From Actinomycetota bacterium (lineage in GTDB: Bacteria > Actinomycetota > Thermoleophilia > BMS3ABIN01), in the NCBI GenBank assembly GCA_023382335.1, contig JAMCPM010000010.1, forward strand, positions 1 through 64,000: a DNA stretch of 64,000 bases, given 5' to 3'. Positions 49,906 through 59,318 of the stretch are shown here, piece by piece. Each line of letters starts with the position of its first letter. Position 1 is the first letter of the stretch. The translations under genes were made by a program, and so were the position numbers. The notes beneath the pieces were generated by a model, which worked only from the letters and a program-made list of their open reading frames with translations, was not told the DNA's origin and did no database searches.

Positions 49906-52617
49906 TCACTCCCAATCTGCAGGCACGATCCTCGCGAAGTTTCCCGGTTGAACTATCCCCTCCAGTCCCGGGAGGCAAACAGGCAGGCCGGCAACTCCCG
50001 CCGGCAGCGATTCCATTAACCGGACGGGCAGACGGAAATTGCGGCCTGCAATTTCCATCCTGGCGCGATCGCCCTCCTGAAGCTGAAGGCCGGCGGCGTC
50101 GCCGGGACTTAGCCCCACATGGGGATTCGGCGCCAGCTGTCTTATATCCGGGGACCGGCTGCTTAGTTCTTCCGAGCCAAAGATGTGGTAGAGGAACACT
50201 ACCAGCCACTCTCCCGCGCGAGGAGTGAATGGTTCCGGCACCCGCTCAAAGTAGGCCGCCTGTTGCCGCCCCGACTCGATCAGGCGCCTTCCGGGATCAC
50301 CGCCACGCAGGGGGCCGCCGACCTCGCCCTGGAACTTGTTCAGCGCCTGGACGGAATTCCAGCCTGGCGACCAGTAGCGTGGGATCAGCGGCGGCGGCGG
50401 CTGTCCCTGGAAGCCTTCCATGGAGAAGGCGAGGGGGCTGTTGGGGTCCGGGGGCGGTTGAGGTTCGTTTACATCGATGTTTGCGGTTATCGCCGTGCGG
50501 CCACTGTAGCGATGCGACTGCCGGGCAATCTTTTGTTCCAGGACACGGAAGCCGGCGCCGGGCGCTGCCGCTCTGATGCCCTGGAAAACCGGCAGGGCGC
50601 CCTCCAGATCGGCAATTACGTCGTCGAGTGTCTGCCATGCTCCAGCGGCAGGGCTGCCCGCGGTCATATCAGACAGCCAGCGCCAGCTTTCCCTTGTTTC
50701 CCCGGCCGGCGGCAGCACCCGGAAAAAACGTTGCGCACGCCCCTCACTGTTTACCAGGGTTCCTTCGCCTTCCGCGAACGTAGCCGCGGGCAGCACCATT
50801 TCCGCTTTTTCCACAGTTGCGCTCTTCAGGCAATCGATGACGATTACATGGCTGGCCGCCAGCAGCCTGTCTATCAAAGATGGGGCCGCGCGCCGGTAAA
50901 GGTCATTCTCGAGGATAATTACCGTGTCGGCCTCACCGCTGTCGACGGCTTCCCAGACCCGGCCCAGGCTTTGTCCCCCCATAAGGGCCAGACCCATGCT
51001 GTTGGCCTCGGGCAGCGTCAGGCACAGCCCGGCCGGCCGGCCTTTCTCCAACAGGGCCCAGGCCACGTTGGCCGCCGCCTGTATCACGGCCTCGCTCCCC
51101 AGCCCGGCGCCGGAAACGATCAGCGGCCGCTCCGCCCCTGCCAGGGCGGCGGCGATCTCCCCGGCCAGGCCGAGGGCCTCACCAGTGAGGCCCTCGGCCT
51201 GGGGAGCGCGGTTGCTGAGCAACGAGGCGACAGAGAATCCCAGGCGGGCCAACTCGTCCGGAGCCGCCCTGTAGGTGCGCGCGGCGATGTCATCTATCCT
51301 GGTAGCGGCCGGCGTCGCCAGGAACAGCGGTCCCTTCCGCTGCTGGATGGCGTCACGCGCCGCCGCGTCATCCCACTCCGGGATGCCTAGCCCGGCCAGA
51401 GCCTGCATCGGGCCGCGCCGCACTGACTGGCGCAGGCTCAGGGCCAGGAGGGGTGCATAGTTGCTGGCGTCCTCGCCAAGCAGCAGCACCGCGTCGGACA
51501 TCCGTACTTCATGCAAGGAGGCGGAGCGGGCGGCGCCTTTTTGCAGTATTGCCGCTGTAGCGCCGGCCAGTTTCAGGTCGGCGTCAGACATGCCCGCCGC
51601 GAATCTGGCGGGGCCGACCAGGCTTCGCAGGGCAAAGTTCGCCTCCAGCGTAGCCCGCGGCGAACCAATGCCGACAATTCCCCGGCTGCCGGCCAGCATC
51701 TCCCGAAGGTGCTCCAGCGCCGCCTGGCCGGAAACCGCAGCCAACCGGCCGGCCTTAGTTTTCCGTAAAAGAGGATGACGGAGCCGCTGATCGCTGTTAA
51801 CGAATTCGTAACCATAGCGCCCACGGTCGCAGAGGAAATAGCCGTTGACTTCGCCGTTGTAGCGGTTGCGGATGCGCCTGAGAGCGCCATGCCGCTCTCC
51901 GGAAATAGTATTGCAACCAAGGCCGCAGTGAACACAGACCGAGGGCGCGGTTTGCAGATCCCATTTGCGGGTGTAGTGCCGCTTGAAGCTCTTGTCGGTG
52001 AACACGCCCGTGGGACAAATCTCGACCAGGTTGCCGCTAAACTCACTTTCCAGGGCGCCGTCTTCATGGCGGCCGAAAAACACCTGGTGGCTGATGGAAA
52101 AGACACCCAGGTCGGGGCCGCCGGCGTAGTCGCGGTAAAAGCGCAGGCACCGGTAGCATTGGATGCAGCGGTTCATCTCGTGATTGATGAAAGGGCCCAG
52201 GTCCTGATTGCGGAAAGTCCGTTTTTTGCCACGGTAGCGGCGGTAGGCGTGACCGCTCATCACCGTCATATCCTGAAGATGGCACTCGCCGCCTTCATCG
52301 CAAACGGGACAGTCGTGGGGGTGGTTCAACATCAGCCACTCGATCACGCCAGCGCGAAACGCCCGGGCTTGCGGATCATTGATGGAGATGCGGGTGCCGG
52401 CGGCAGCGGGCGTCATGCACGACATGACTATCTTCCCCCGGGTATCATTTTCATCCTTAAACTGCTTGACGGCGCACTGGCGGCAAGCTCCCACTGCATG
52501 CAAGGCCGGATGCCAGCAAAAATAAGGCAGGTCAAAACCCAGCGACAGGCAGGCCTCCAGCAGGTTTCGGCCTTCCTCGATCTCGTAGGGCTCGTTTTCA
52601 ATGTAAATCCTCACCAT
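49906..52617 (-). CDS. nuoG: NADH-quinone oxidoreductase subunit G
   Basis: 903 residues from ATG 52617, which overlaps the nuoF end (ATGGTGA) and has GGAG seven bases upstream; an in-frame start 18 bases earlier is inside nuoF. N-terminal [2Fe-2S] (CWHPALHAVGACRQCAV ... C), His-ligated [4Fe-4S] N5 (HPHDCPVCDEGGEC), N4 (CIQCYRCLRF ... CPTG) and the extra N7 cluster (CVHCGLGC ... FLCDRG) are all present, followed by a molybdopterin-like domain without Mo function. The extra N7 ligands and the length match the E. coli/Thermus type. The C-terminal 200 residues are Pro-rich and then form a dinucleotide-like cap. Confidence 0.96.
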   Translation of the reverse strand: MVRIYIENEPYEIEEGRNLLEACLSLGFDLPYFCWHPALHAVGACRQCAVKQFKDENDTRGKIVMSCMTPAAAGTRISINDPQARAFRAGVIEWLMLNHPHDCPVCDEGGECHLQDMTVMSGHAYRRYRGKKRTFRNQDLGPFINHEMNRCIQCYRCLRFYRDYAGGPDLGVFSISHQVFFGRHEDGALESEFSGNLVEICPTGVFTDKSFKRHYTRKWDLQTAPSVCVHCGLGCNTISGERHGALRRIRNRYNGEVNGYFLCDRGRYGYEFVNSDQRLRHPLLRKTKAGRLAAVSGQAALEHLREMLAGSRGIVGIGSPRATLEANFALRSLVGPARFAAGMSDADLKLAGATAAILQKGAARSASLHEVRMSDAVLLLGEDASNYAPLLALSLRQSVRRGPMQALAGLGIPEWDDAAARDAIQQRKGPLFLATPAATRIDDIAARTYRAAPDELARLGFSVASLLSNRAPQAEGLTGEALGLAGEIAAALAGAERPLIVSGAGLGSEAVIQAAANVAWALLEKGRPAGLCLTLPEANSMGLALMGGQSLGRVWEAVDSGEADTVIILENDLYRRAAPSLIDRLLAASHVIVIDCLKSATVEKAEMVLPAATFAEGEGTLVNSEGRAQRFFRVLPPAGETRESWRWLSDMTAGSPAAGAWQTLDDVIADLEGALPVFQGIRAAAPGAGFRVLEQKIARQSHRYSGRTAITANIDVNEPQPPPDPNSPLAFSMEGFQGQPPPPLIPRYWSPGWNSVQALNKFQGEVGGPLRGGDPGRRLIESGRQQAAYFERVPEPFTPRAGEWLVVFLYHIFGSEELSSRSPDIRQLAPNPHVGLSPGDAAGLQLQEGDRARMEIAGRNFRLPVRLMESLPAGVAGLPVCLPGLEGIVQPGNFARIVPADWE

Positions 52618-53900
52618 TGCTTTCTCCAGGCGCACCTTTTTTCGCGGATGTGCCGCTCGAAATCATCACTGAAGTAAGTCAGGGCGCTACCTAAGGGCTC
52701 CATGGCGCCGGGGGCCAGGGCGCAATAGGTATGTCCGGGGCTCAGCATGGCGACGTGCGACTTTAGCATCTCCAGGTCCTCCGGCTGTCCTTCGCCAGCC
52801 TCAATGGCGGCAAGGGTTTGCGCCACCCATTGCAGCCCTCCCCAGCAGGGAGAGCACCAACCGCAGGATTCCTGGGCAAAGAAGCGCTGCAGGTTCAGGA
52901 CCATGCCCACCGGACAAGTGTGGTCGTCCATGATGATCATGGTTCCCGTGCCCAGCCTGCTGCCGGCCTTCTGGACGGAGCTGAAGTCCATTTTCACATC
53001 GAGATGCTCCTCTACCAGGAAATCCGTCGAGGCGCCGCCGGGCAGGACCCCCCGCAGCCCGTAACCCGCTTTCATCCCCCCGGCATGATCCTCCAGAAGC
53101 TCCCGGATAGTGGTGCCCATGGGGAGCTCCCAGGCGCCCGGCCTGCGAACGCGGCCGCTGGCGCCGTATATCTTGGTGCCGCCCTCCCCGGACAGGCTCA
53201 GGCCCTGGAACCACTCAGCCCCGTTGTTGACGATGTGGGGGAGGTTGCAGAGAGTCTCCACGTTGTTGACCACCGTTGGCTTTCCCCAGAGTCCGCTTGT
53301 CTGGGGAAAGGGAGGCTTGGAGCGCGGGTTGGCTCGTTTGCCCTCGATGGCGTTGAGCAGGCCGGTTTCCTCGCCGCAAATGTAGCGGCCGCCGCTGACG
53401 TGAAGATAGAGCTCGAGGCTGTAACCCGACCCCCGGATATTGCGGCCGAGATAGTGGTGATCGTAAGCCTCGGCAATTGCCCGGGTCAGCCGCCGGGCTG
53501 CCAGCCGGTAGGCCCAGCGCAGAAAGATGTAGGCGATGTCGGCCTGGACGGCGTAAGCGGCCAGAATGGCCCCCTCGATCAACTGGTGCGGGCCGCCCTC
53601 CAGCAGCAGGCGGTCCTTGAAGGTACCGGGCTCCATTTCATCAGCATTGACAACCAGGTACTTGGGATGGACGGCGTCATTCCCCATGGGCACGAAGCTC
53701 CACTTCTGGCCGGTGTCAAAGCCGGCGCCGCCCCTGCCCTTCAGGTGAGAGTCCTTGACCGCCCGCGTTACTTCCTCCGGGGCCATGCTGCCGATGGCCT
53801 GGCGCAGCGCCCGGTAGCCACCCAGCTTTTCGTAGGCATTTATATCCGGAGGTTCCAGTCCCGGGTGGATGTTGGCTGTAAGCGGTTGCGGTTTTTCCAT
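52611..53900 (-). CDS. nuoF: NADH-quinone oxidoreductase subunit F
   Basis: 429 residues. FMN/NADH-binding GRGGAGFDTGQKWSFVP and VVNADEMEPGTFKDR with YICGEETGLLNAIEGKR; N3 [4Fe-4S] ligands in ESCGWCSPCWGG plus a later Cys in HTYCALAPGA. The entry point of electrons from NADH. Its last bases overlap nuoG. Confidence 0.97.
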   Translation of the reverse strand: MEKPQPLTANIHPGLEPPDINAYEKLGGYRALRQAIGSMAPEEVTRAVKDSHLKGRGGAGFDTGQKWSFVPMGNDAVHPKYLVVNADEMEPGTFKDRLLLEGGPHQLIEGAILAAYAVQADIAYIFLRWAYRLAARRLTRAIAEAYDHHYLGRNIRGSGYSLELYLHVSGGRYICGEETGLLNAIEGKRANPRSKPPFPQTSGLWGKPTVVNNVETLCNLPHIVNNGAEWFQGLSLSGEGGTKIYGASGRVRRPGAWELPMGTTIRELLEDHAGGMKAGYGLRGVLPGGASTDFLVEEHLDVKMDFSSVQKAGSRLGTGTMIIMDDHTCPVGMVLNLQRFFAQESCGWCSPCWGGLQWVAQTLAAIEAGEGQPEDLEMLKSHVAMLSPGHTYCALAPGAMEPLGSALTYFSDDFERHIREKRCAWRKQW

Positions 53901-53918
53901 ATTTCCCTGTTTGCGGAT

Positions 53919-54383
53919 TTACCTGTACCTGTCAAGAATTTCGTCGATGCTGGCTGCGTCAAGATCCGTGTGCAGATCCTCATCAACCATCATGGCCGGC
54001 GCCTGGTCGCAGGCGCCGATGCAGACGATGGGCAAAAGGGTAAAGCGGCCGTCGGGGGTGGTCTCGCCCAAGCCGACTCCCAGGCGGTCCATGATATGAT
54101 CGCGCGCCCGCTCAGACCCCATCAACCAGCAGCTGACACTATCGCAGACCATGATCACATGCCTGCCCACCGGACGCCGGAATATCAGGCTGTAAAAGCT
54201 GGCGATGCTGTCCAGCCCCGCGGGGGTCATCTTAAGGAACTCAGCCAGCCCGCGGACGGCCTCATCGGAGACCCAGCCGCGGTGACGCTGCACGATCCTC
54301 AGCGCCTCGATGGCGGCCGCCTGCCTGCTCTCATAGCGGGCAGTCTCGGCCTCTATTTCCTTTTCTTCCTCTTCACTTAACAT
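53919..54383 (-). CDS. nuoE: NADH-quinone oxidoreductase subunit E
   Basis: 154 residues, thioredoxin-like [2Fe-2S] protein holding cluster N1a: ligands in VCDSVSCWLMG and CIGACDQAPAMMVDED. Helical N-terminal part (IEALRIVQRHRGWVSDEAVRGLAEFLKM) also typical. Eighteen bases before nuoF. Confidence 0.96.
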   Translation of the reverse strand: MLSEEEEKEIEAETARYESRQAAAIEALRIVQRHRGWVSDEAVRGLAEFLKMTPAGLDSIASFYSLIFRRPVGRHVIMVCDSVSCWLMGSERARDHIMDRLGVGLGETTPDGRFTLLPIVCIGACDQAPAMMVDEDLHTDLDAASIDEILDRYR

Positions 54384-54404
54384 TGTTATTGCTTCCTGCC
54401 AGAT

Positions 54405-56162
54405 TCACCGGTCTACGTCCGCCAGGACGTAATCAATGCTGCCCAGGATCGCCAGCAGATCGGAGATCATCGCTCCGCGGCTGATCTGCGGGATCATCTG
54501 CAGATGAGGGAAAGACGGCGTCCGGATACGCACGCGGTAGGGCATGGCGGCGCCGTCGCTGACCAGGTAATAGCTGTTGATGCCCTTGGCGGCCTCGATG
54601 CCCACCGTAGCCTCTCCTGGAGGTATGACTGGGCCCCAGCCTACCTCCAGAAAATGCGTGATCAGGGTCTCGATGTCTTGCAAGGTCCGCTCTTTCCGGG
54701 GCGGGGTTGCCAGCGGATGCTCCGCCATGCATGGGCCCGCGGGCATGTTTTTGACACACTGTTCAATGATTCTGAGGCTCTGGCGTATTTCCTCAATGCG
54801 CACGGCCGCCCGATCGTAGCAGTCGCCATTGGTAGCGGTGGGGATGTCGAATTCAAACTGGTCGTAACTGCAGTATGGGCGTTTCTTGCGAAAATCCCAC
54901 TCCAGCCCGCAGGCCCGCAGCCCGGGGCCGGTCACTCCCCATTCAATGGCATCGTCCAGCGTGTAGGCACCCACTCCCATGGTGCGGCCTTTAAAGATGC
55001 GGTTTTGCATGACGATCCGGTCATACTCAGCCAGGCGCGGGGGCAGGTATCTGATGAAGTCCCTCACCAGCTCCTCCCAACCCCGGGGGAGGTCCTGGGC
55101 CACACCTCCAATGCGGAACCAGTTAGGGTGCATGCGGTCGCCGCAGACGGCGGCGACAATATCGAAAAGCCGTTCGCGGTCGTTGAACATGTAAAAAACC
55201 GGCGACATCGTCCCTAGGTCCTGGGCAAAAGTGCCATACCAGACCAGATGGCTGGATATGCGGAAGAGTTCCGCCATCATGACGCGAATCACCTTGGCCT
55301 TGTCCGGAACCTCGATGCCGGCCAGTTTCTCGACTGCCATTACATAGGGCAGGTTGTTAAGCACGCCGCCCAGGTAGTCAATGCGGTCGGTATAGGGGAT
55401 GAAAGTATGCCAGGTTTGCCGTTCACCCATCTTCTCCGCGCCCCGGTGGTGGTAGCCAATATCGGGAACGGCATCGACAATCACTTCGCCGTCCAGCTGC
55501 AGCACGATACGCAGCAGGCCGTGGGTTCCCGGGTGCTGGGGGCCGACGTTGAGAAAAAGGAAATCGGTGTCCCTGGCGTGGCGTTTCATGCCCCAGTCCT
55601 CGGGGCGAAACCGCAGCGCTTTTTCCTCCCTGACCTCCTCGGCTTCCGGCAATCTGAAAGGCTCCATTTCCGTAGCCCGGGCGGGATACTCTTTGCGCAG
55701 GGGATGCCCTTTCCAGGTAGGCGGCAGCAGTATTCTTCGCATATGGGGATGGCCGTCAAAAGTGATGCCGAACATGTCCCAGGCCTCGCGTTCATACCAG
55801 TTGGCCGCCGGCCAGATGTCAACAATACTGGCAACAGAAGGATTATCGCCCTTCAGGGGCGTTTTAATGCAAACGTCCTGGTTCCTGCGGAGGGAAAGGA
55901 GATGATAGGCCAGGGTAAAATCGCTGGCCGGCTGGCCGGCGCGATGGACCCGCTCCCGCTCGTCAATGGCCGTAATGTTGTACAGCATCCGGTAGGGTTG
56001 AGCGGTTTCGCTTTTGAGGTATCGCAGCACCGCCGGCAAAATGCCGGCGGGTACCCATATAACGGGGGGGCCATCCTTGACAGGCTGCTGGATGATATCT
56101 GCGCCGGCAAACCTTCCTTTGACTTCCTGGATCACGTCTATTTTATTAACCTGAGTAACCAT
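54405..56162 (-). CDS. nuoCD: NADH-quinone oxidoreductase fused subunits C/D
   Basis: 585 residues, a fusion of NuoC (about 1-180, with [31 protein letters not shown]) and the 49-kDa-type NuoD (about 195-585: [53 protein letters not shown], and the C-terminal [28 protein letters not shown] ... DVDR). NuoD forms the quinone site with NuoB. The fusion is the arrangement of enterobacterial complex I and of some other lineages; most actinobacteria have separate genes. Starts 5 bp after nuoB. Confidence 0.97.
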   Translation of the reverse strand: MVTQVNKIDVIQEVKGRFAGADIIQQPVKDGPPVIWVPAGILPAVLRYLKSETAQPYRMLYNITAIDERERVHRAGQPASDFTLAYHLLSLRRNQDVCIKTPLKGDNPSVASIVDIWPAANWYEREAWDMFGITFDGHPHMRRILLPPTWKGHPLRKEYPARATEMEPFRLPEAEEVREEKALRFRPEDWGMKRHARDTDFLFLNVGPQHPGTHGLLRIVLQLDGEVIVDAVPDIGYHHRGAEKMGERQTWHTFIPYTDRIDYLGGVLNNLPYVMAVEKLAGIEVPDKAKVIRVMMAELFRISSHLVWYGTFAQDLGTMSPVFYMFNDRERLFDIVAAVCGDRMHPNWFRIGGVAQDLPRGWEELVRDFIRYLPPRLAEYDRIVMQNRIFKGRTMGVGAYTLDDAIEWGVTGPGLRACGLEWDFRKKRPYCSYDQFEFDIPTATNGDCYDRAAVRIEEIRQSLRIIEQCVKNMPAGPCMAEHPLATPPRKERTLQDIETLITHFLEVGWGPVIPPGEATVGIEAAKGINSYYLVSDGAAMPYRVRIRTPSFPHLQMIPQISRGAMISDLLAILGSIDYVLADVDR

Positions 56163-56167
56163 CTTTA

Positions 56168-56809
56168 TCAGACCTCGCCAGGAGACCGTAACCGGCTGGT
56201 TTTTTGCCTCTCTCCACGCTTGAGGTCACGCTGGGATGGCAGGTCGCCGCGCACTGTTTTTTGCGGCCCGGCATGCCAGCTCAAGGGACGCCGCTCCTCG
56301 CCAATGGCGCGGCGCAGCATCAGCAGGCCCTCCATAAAGGCGTCCGGGCGCGGAGGACAGCCGGGCACATAAACGTCCACGGGCAGGAACTTGTCGACTC
56401 CCTGAACGACGCTGTAAATGTCGTACATTCCACCCGAGTTGGCGCATGACCCCATGGAGATCACCCAGCGAGGCTCCATCATCTGTTCATAAAGAAGCTT
56501 GATAATCGGCGCCATTTTGACGAAAACCGTGCCCGCGACCACCATCAGGTCAGCTTCTCTCGGAGTGCCCCGGATCACCTCGGCGCCAAAGCGGGCTATG
56601 TCATACTTGCTGGTGATGCTGGTGGCCATCTCCACGTAGCAGCAGGAAAGGCCAAAGTTAAAAGGCCAGATGGAATTCTTGCGGCCCCAGGAAATAAGAT
56701 CCCGCAACCGGGAAAGAAAAAGAACGCGGCCCACCGTGTCCTCGACAGACCCCCCCTCAACAGACGCACCTGGTACAGCTCCCGTCCCGCCTGTCCGTCC
56801 ACCGGTCAA
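56168..56809 (-). CDS. nuoB: NADH-quinone oxidoreductase subunit B
   Basis: 213 residues from TTG 56809, which overlaps the nuoA stop (TTGA) and has GGAGG six bases upstream; homologues align from about residue 25. N2 [4Fe-4S] ligands: tandem Cys in [31 protein letters not shown] and [16 protein letters not shown]2 is the last cluster before quinone. The Gly/Val-rich first 20 residues are not conserved, so a GTG at about 56725 is another possible start. Confidence 0.95.
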   Translation of the reverse strand: MTGGRTGGTGAVPGASVEGGSVEDTVGRVLFLSRLRDLISWGRKNSIWPFNFGLSCCYVEMATSITSKYDIARFGAEVIRGTPREADLMVVAGTVFVKMAPIIKLLYEQMMEPRWVISMGSCANSGGMYDIYSVVQGVDKFLPVDVYVPGCPPRPDAFMEGLLMLRRAIGEERRPLSWHAGPQKTVRGDLPSQRDLKRGERQKTSRLRSPGEV

Positions 56810-57240
56810 GACCTGCCTCCGCTTTCTTCCTGGCCGCTGTCCGTTTCCCGCGGCTGCGGCCCCCAGTCGAGGGCTCCTTGCCGCCACAGGTAAGCCAGCG
56901 CCGCTGCCAGAACGCCGATGAAGATGACAATCTCGATATATCCTGACCATCCCGCCTCGCGGATAGCCACCGCCCAGGAAATAATAAACATGACCTCCAG
57001 ATCAAAAATGACGAAGAAAATAGCGTTTTGGTAGAACTTGATGTCAAAGCGCACGCGTGCGGTTCCTGTTGATATAATGCCTGATTCGTATGGTTTATCT
57101 GTTTCGGCTTCACGATGCCTTTGGCCCAGGAAGTACGAAAGGACAAGCAGAGATCCTGTCAGGAAAAGCACTACCCCCAAGTAAACCGCCAGGGGCCAAA
57201 GCTCTGTCGTCATAATTGCAGCCGGTCCATTCATCTGCAT
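56806..57240 (-). CDS. nuoA: NADH-quinone oxidoreductase subunit A
   Basis: 144 residues, three membrane helices, GGAGG six bases before ATG. Conserved [44 protein letters not shown] with the SCG-to-SGI loop variant and the acidic FDLEVMFI. First gene of the nuo operon; 14 open frames run from here to 42585 without interruption. Confidence 0.95.
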   Translation of the reverse strand: MQMNGPAAIMTTELWPLAVYLGVVLFLTGSLLVLSYFLGQRHREAETDKPYESGIISTGTARVRFDIKFYQNAIFFVIFDLEVMFIISWAVAIREAGWSGYIEIVIFIGVLAAALAYLWRQGALDWGPQPRETDSGQEESGGRS

Positions 57241-57495
57241 TTATTTCCTCCAAAGCGGTGCATCTGATTAAGTAGCTGCTTTAGCCCCATTCCATCGGGT
57301 GTGGAAAATGTCTTTCTCATCCACGCACTCGCAGATGCGGGGGCTCCGAACTAGTCGAATTGTGCCTGCACATCGGGGCCGATATGCCGGTTCAACAAGA
57401 GATTGTGCAGAAAGTAACATCGGTACTTCCTGCTTGGGTCGAACCAACATCTGTAACATCTACTGCTTATACCCGCAGCAACACCACTGGGGCGG
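57241..57495 (-). other. Upstream region of nuoA
   Basis: 255 bases between the stress-protein stop and nuoA on the same strand, expected to hold the nuo promoter. I could not pick a convincing -35/-10 pair, and short frames here (60-70 codons, both strands) look random. Confidence 0.3.
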
Positions 57496-58017
57496 TCATT
57501 TATCACTGGGAGAATGAACGGACACCTCGTGACCGGCACTTTTCAGGATATCCTGGGCCTTGGCCACCTCATCCCCCGAGCCATGAACAACGAGCAGGAA
57601 CTTGTCGGCCTTGATAGAGGTTTCATATTTGATAATACTGTCCTTCGGAATGCCGATGCTGTAAAGCCCTGCGCCAAGCGCGCTTAATCCTCCGACTACC
57701 GCGGCACCCTCCAGACCTCCAACGATGGCGGAGACGAGCGGACCTGCTACAACAACAGGACCGATACCGGGGATTAAGAAGAAGGCGGCTCCGAACAAAA
57801 TACCCCACAAGCCGCCCCAAAAGGCGCCCAGTTTGCCCCAGTACTTCATGCGATCACCAGTATGGTAGTAGCCGACAACCTCTTCCTCGGGATGATAGTC
57901 TTTGCCCACGATGGACAGCTTCTTCATGTCGAAGCCCGATTTCTGCAGTTCCTTTACGGCATTTTCGGCCTCGACGTGAGTATTTAAGATTGCAACAGCT
58001 ACATCTTCCTTTGACAT
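57496..58017 (-). CDS. General-stress-type protein with glycine-zipper membrane segment
   Basis: 173 residues, AAGGAG before ATG. Domain order: an N-terminal YflT-like alpha/beta part (DVAVAILNTHVEAENAVKELQKSGFDMKKLSIVGKDYH), then two glycine-rich hydrophobic segments (WGGLWGILFGAAFFLIPGIGPVVVAGPLVSAIVGGLEGAAVVGGLSALGAGL) and a C-terminal segment that repeats the first fold (IKADKFLLVVHGSGDEVAKAQDILKSAG). Such DUF1269/DUF3341-like proteins are often induced by stress. Function unknown. Confidence 0.7.
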   Translation of the reverse strand: MSKEDVAVAILNTHVEAENAVKELQKSGFDMKKLSIVGKDYHPEEEVVGYYHTGDRMKYWGKLGAFWGGLWGILFGAAFFLIPGIGPVVVAGPLVSAIVGGLEGAAVVGGLSALGAGLYSIGIPKDSIIKYETSIKADKFLLVVHGSGDEVAKAQDILKSAGHEVSVHSPSDK

Positions 58018-58389
58018 GATTAATCTCCTTACGCTTTGTGATTTTGGTTACCGCCTGACTCGAGTTGGATTGACTACGTCATGGTTGACCACCTCCTTTC
58101 TTATTATTTTAATGGCTAAAAAGTTGTGTTAATGATTCCGACGCCGGAGAGTTGGCACTCGGCCTGGCCGGAAAGATATAAAAGTTCGAATAGCTGGCAA
58201 TAGCGTCCCCACCTTTGCCCCGTTCTACACCTAACAGGATGTGATAGCTTATCAACCAGGTCCATAGCGTCGGGCAACAAGGACTGACTCCATCCGGCGT
58301 TCATCTTATCTTGTTGTTTCGCAGTCCGGGAATTGGGGTAGGGCACATGGCACGGCACTATAATAAGTTTGAAGAAGGAGGAAGACCCG
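58018..58389. other. Divergent intergenic region
   Basis: About 370 bases. On the minus strand a perfect AAGGAGGT (58099-58092) precedes an ATG-ACG-TAG two-codon frame, and overlaps a 14-codon frame from GTG 58092; it lies 60 bases before the stress-protein gene. The rest shows no gene that I can support. Confidence 0.4.
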
Positions 58390-58611
58390 ATGCCGCCTAT
58401 TCCATCCTGCACGGCTGCAGGTTTGTTCGACTTGTGCACGCCAGCCCCGGTCTACACATTTGGGATACCGTGGTTTCTGATCCAGCTCCCTAACCTGATC
58501 TGGTTTGGGCTCGTCTTGTTGTTCGTCGTCTTGGGCCTCTTCTTGCCGTTTCCGGCGAAGGAGGTCGACTTCACCGGTTATCAGCGGCCCGGGGAGGGAA
58601 GCGAGCCATGA
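58390..58611 (+). CDS. Small single-helix membrane protein of cytochrome b unit
   Basis: 73 residues from ATG 58390, with GGAGGAAG nine bases upstream. Two cysteines in the N-terminal part (CTAAGLFDLC) are followed by GIPWFLIQLPNLIWFGLVLLFVVLGLFLPFP, a single long membrane segment, then a short polar tail. It overlaps the cytochrome b gene by 4 bases (ATGA), so it is translationally coupled and probably a subunit of the same complex. No family recognised. The two Cys could bind heme c only as a non-standard site, so I do not suggest that. Confidence 0.6.
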   Translation: MPPIPSCTAAGLFDLCTPAPVYTFGIPWFLIQLPNLIWFGLVLLFVVLGLFLPFPAKEVDFTGYQRPGEGSEP

Positions 58612-59318
58612 AAAACCGATTCAGGGACTGGGGAATGAAAAAAATCTTCGTTGCTGACGATCCCAGCAAGTATCCGCCCGAAATACGTAAAACACTTGAC
58701 GGCCGCAGCCGGCGCTGGTTCCTCCAGACCTGGCGTGTGCAGGAGTTGGCGCCCGATACAGAACCGATCTATGTCAAGAGTTGGCTCTACGTGTTCGGTG
58801 TGCTGACGCTGATGTCGCTGGTCATGCTGGTCGTGACCGGTATCATTCTGGCTTTTTTCGGGCCCGAGTGGTGGCTGAACACAGCGATCGGCGCCTTCAT
58901 CGACGCAATGCACTATTGGTCGGTACAACTTTTATTTTTGTTCATGTTCGTTCACTTTATCTCCGTGTTCTTCATGGGTGCGTTTCGCGGCAGGCGATGG
59001 TTAACGTGGATGCTGGGCGTGCTGGCGTTCATGACCAGCGTTGTCACGGCATTCACCGGCTACGCTTCGATACAGGACTTTGAAGCGCAGTGGATCACCA
59101 CGCAAGGCAAAGATGCGATCAACTCGACCGGCGCGGGGCCGCTCTTTAACCTGCTTAATCCCGGACAGATAATAACGATGCATGTGGTGATCTTTCCTTT
59201 GATCGTGGGAGTCATCGTGGGAGTCCACCTGTTGTGGGTGCGTAAGAACGGCATCGCCGCGCCGTATGACGCGCGCGAAGAGCACCTCGCACCCGCAGCA
59301 GAGGAGGCAGCGCTATGA
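58608..59318 (+). CDS. Cytochrome b6-like diheme membrane protein
   Basis: 236 residues. After a polar N-terminus of 55 residues there are four membrane helices. Heme-ligand pairs have cytochrome b spacing: H102 and H116 (13 between; MHYWSVQLLFLFMFVHFISV) and H192 and H207 (14 between; ITMHVVIFPLIVGVIVGVHLLW). The 14-residue spacing in the second pair is that of b6-type proteins. FRGRRWLTWMLGVLAFMTSVVTAFTGY resembles the loop after helix B. It should carry hemes bL and bH and react with quinol. It overlaps the next gene by 4 bases. No Rieske protein gene is seen beside it. Confidence 0.82.
   Translation: MKNRFRDWGMKKIFVADDPSKYPPEIRKTLDGRSRRWFLQTWRVQELAPDTEPIYVKSWLYVFGVLTLMSLVMLVVTGIILAFFGPEWWLNTAIGAFIDAMHYWSVQLLFLFMFVHFISVFFMGAFRGRRWLTWMLGVLAFMTSVVTAFTGYASIQDFEAQWITTQGKDAINSTGAGPLFNLLNPGQIITMHVVIFPLIVGVIVGVHLLWVRKNGIAAPYDAREEHLAPAAEEAAL

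Noticed and set aside
52818-54380. 520-codon plus-strand frame
   Set aside because: Shadow of nuoF and nuoE; no protein family resemblance.
58116-58439. 107-codon minus-strand frame upstream of the cytochrome b unit
   Set aside because: Overlaps the start of the plus-strand small membrane protein and has no start signal or motif.
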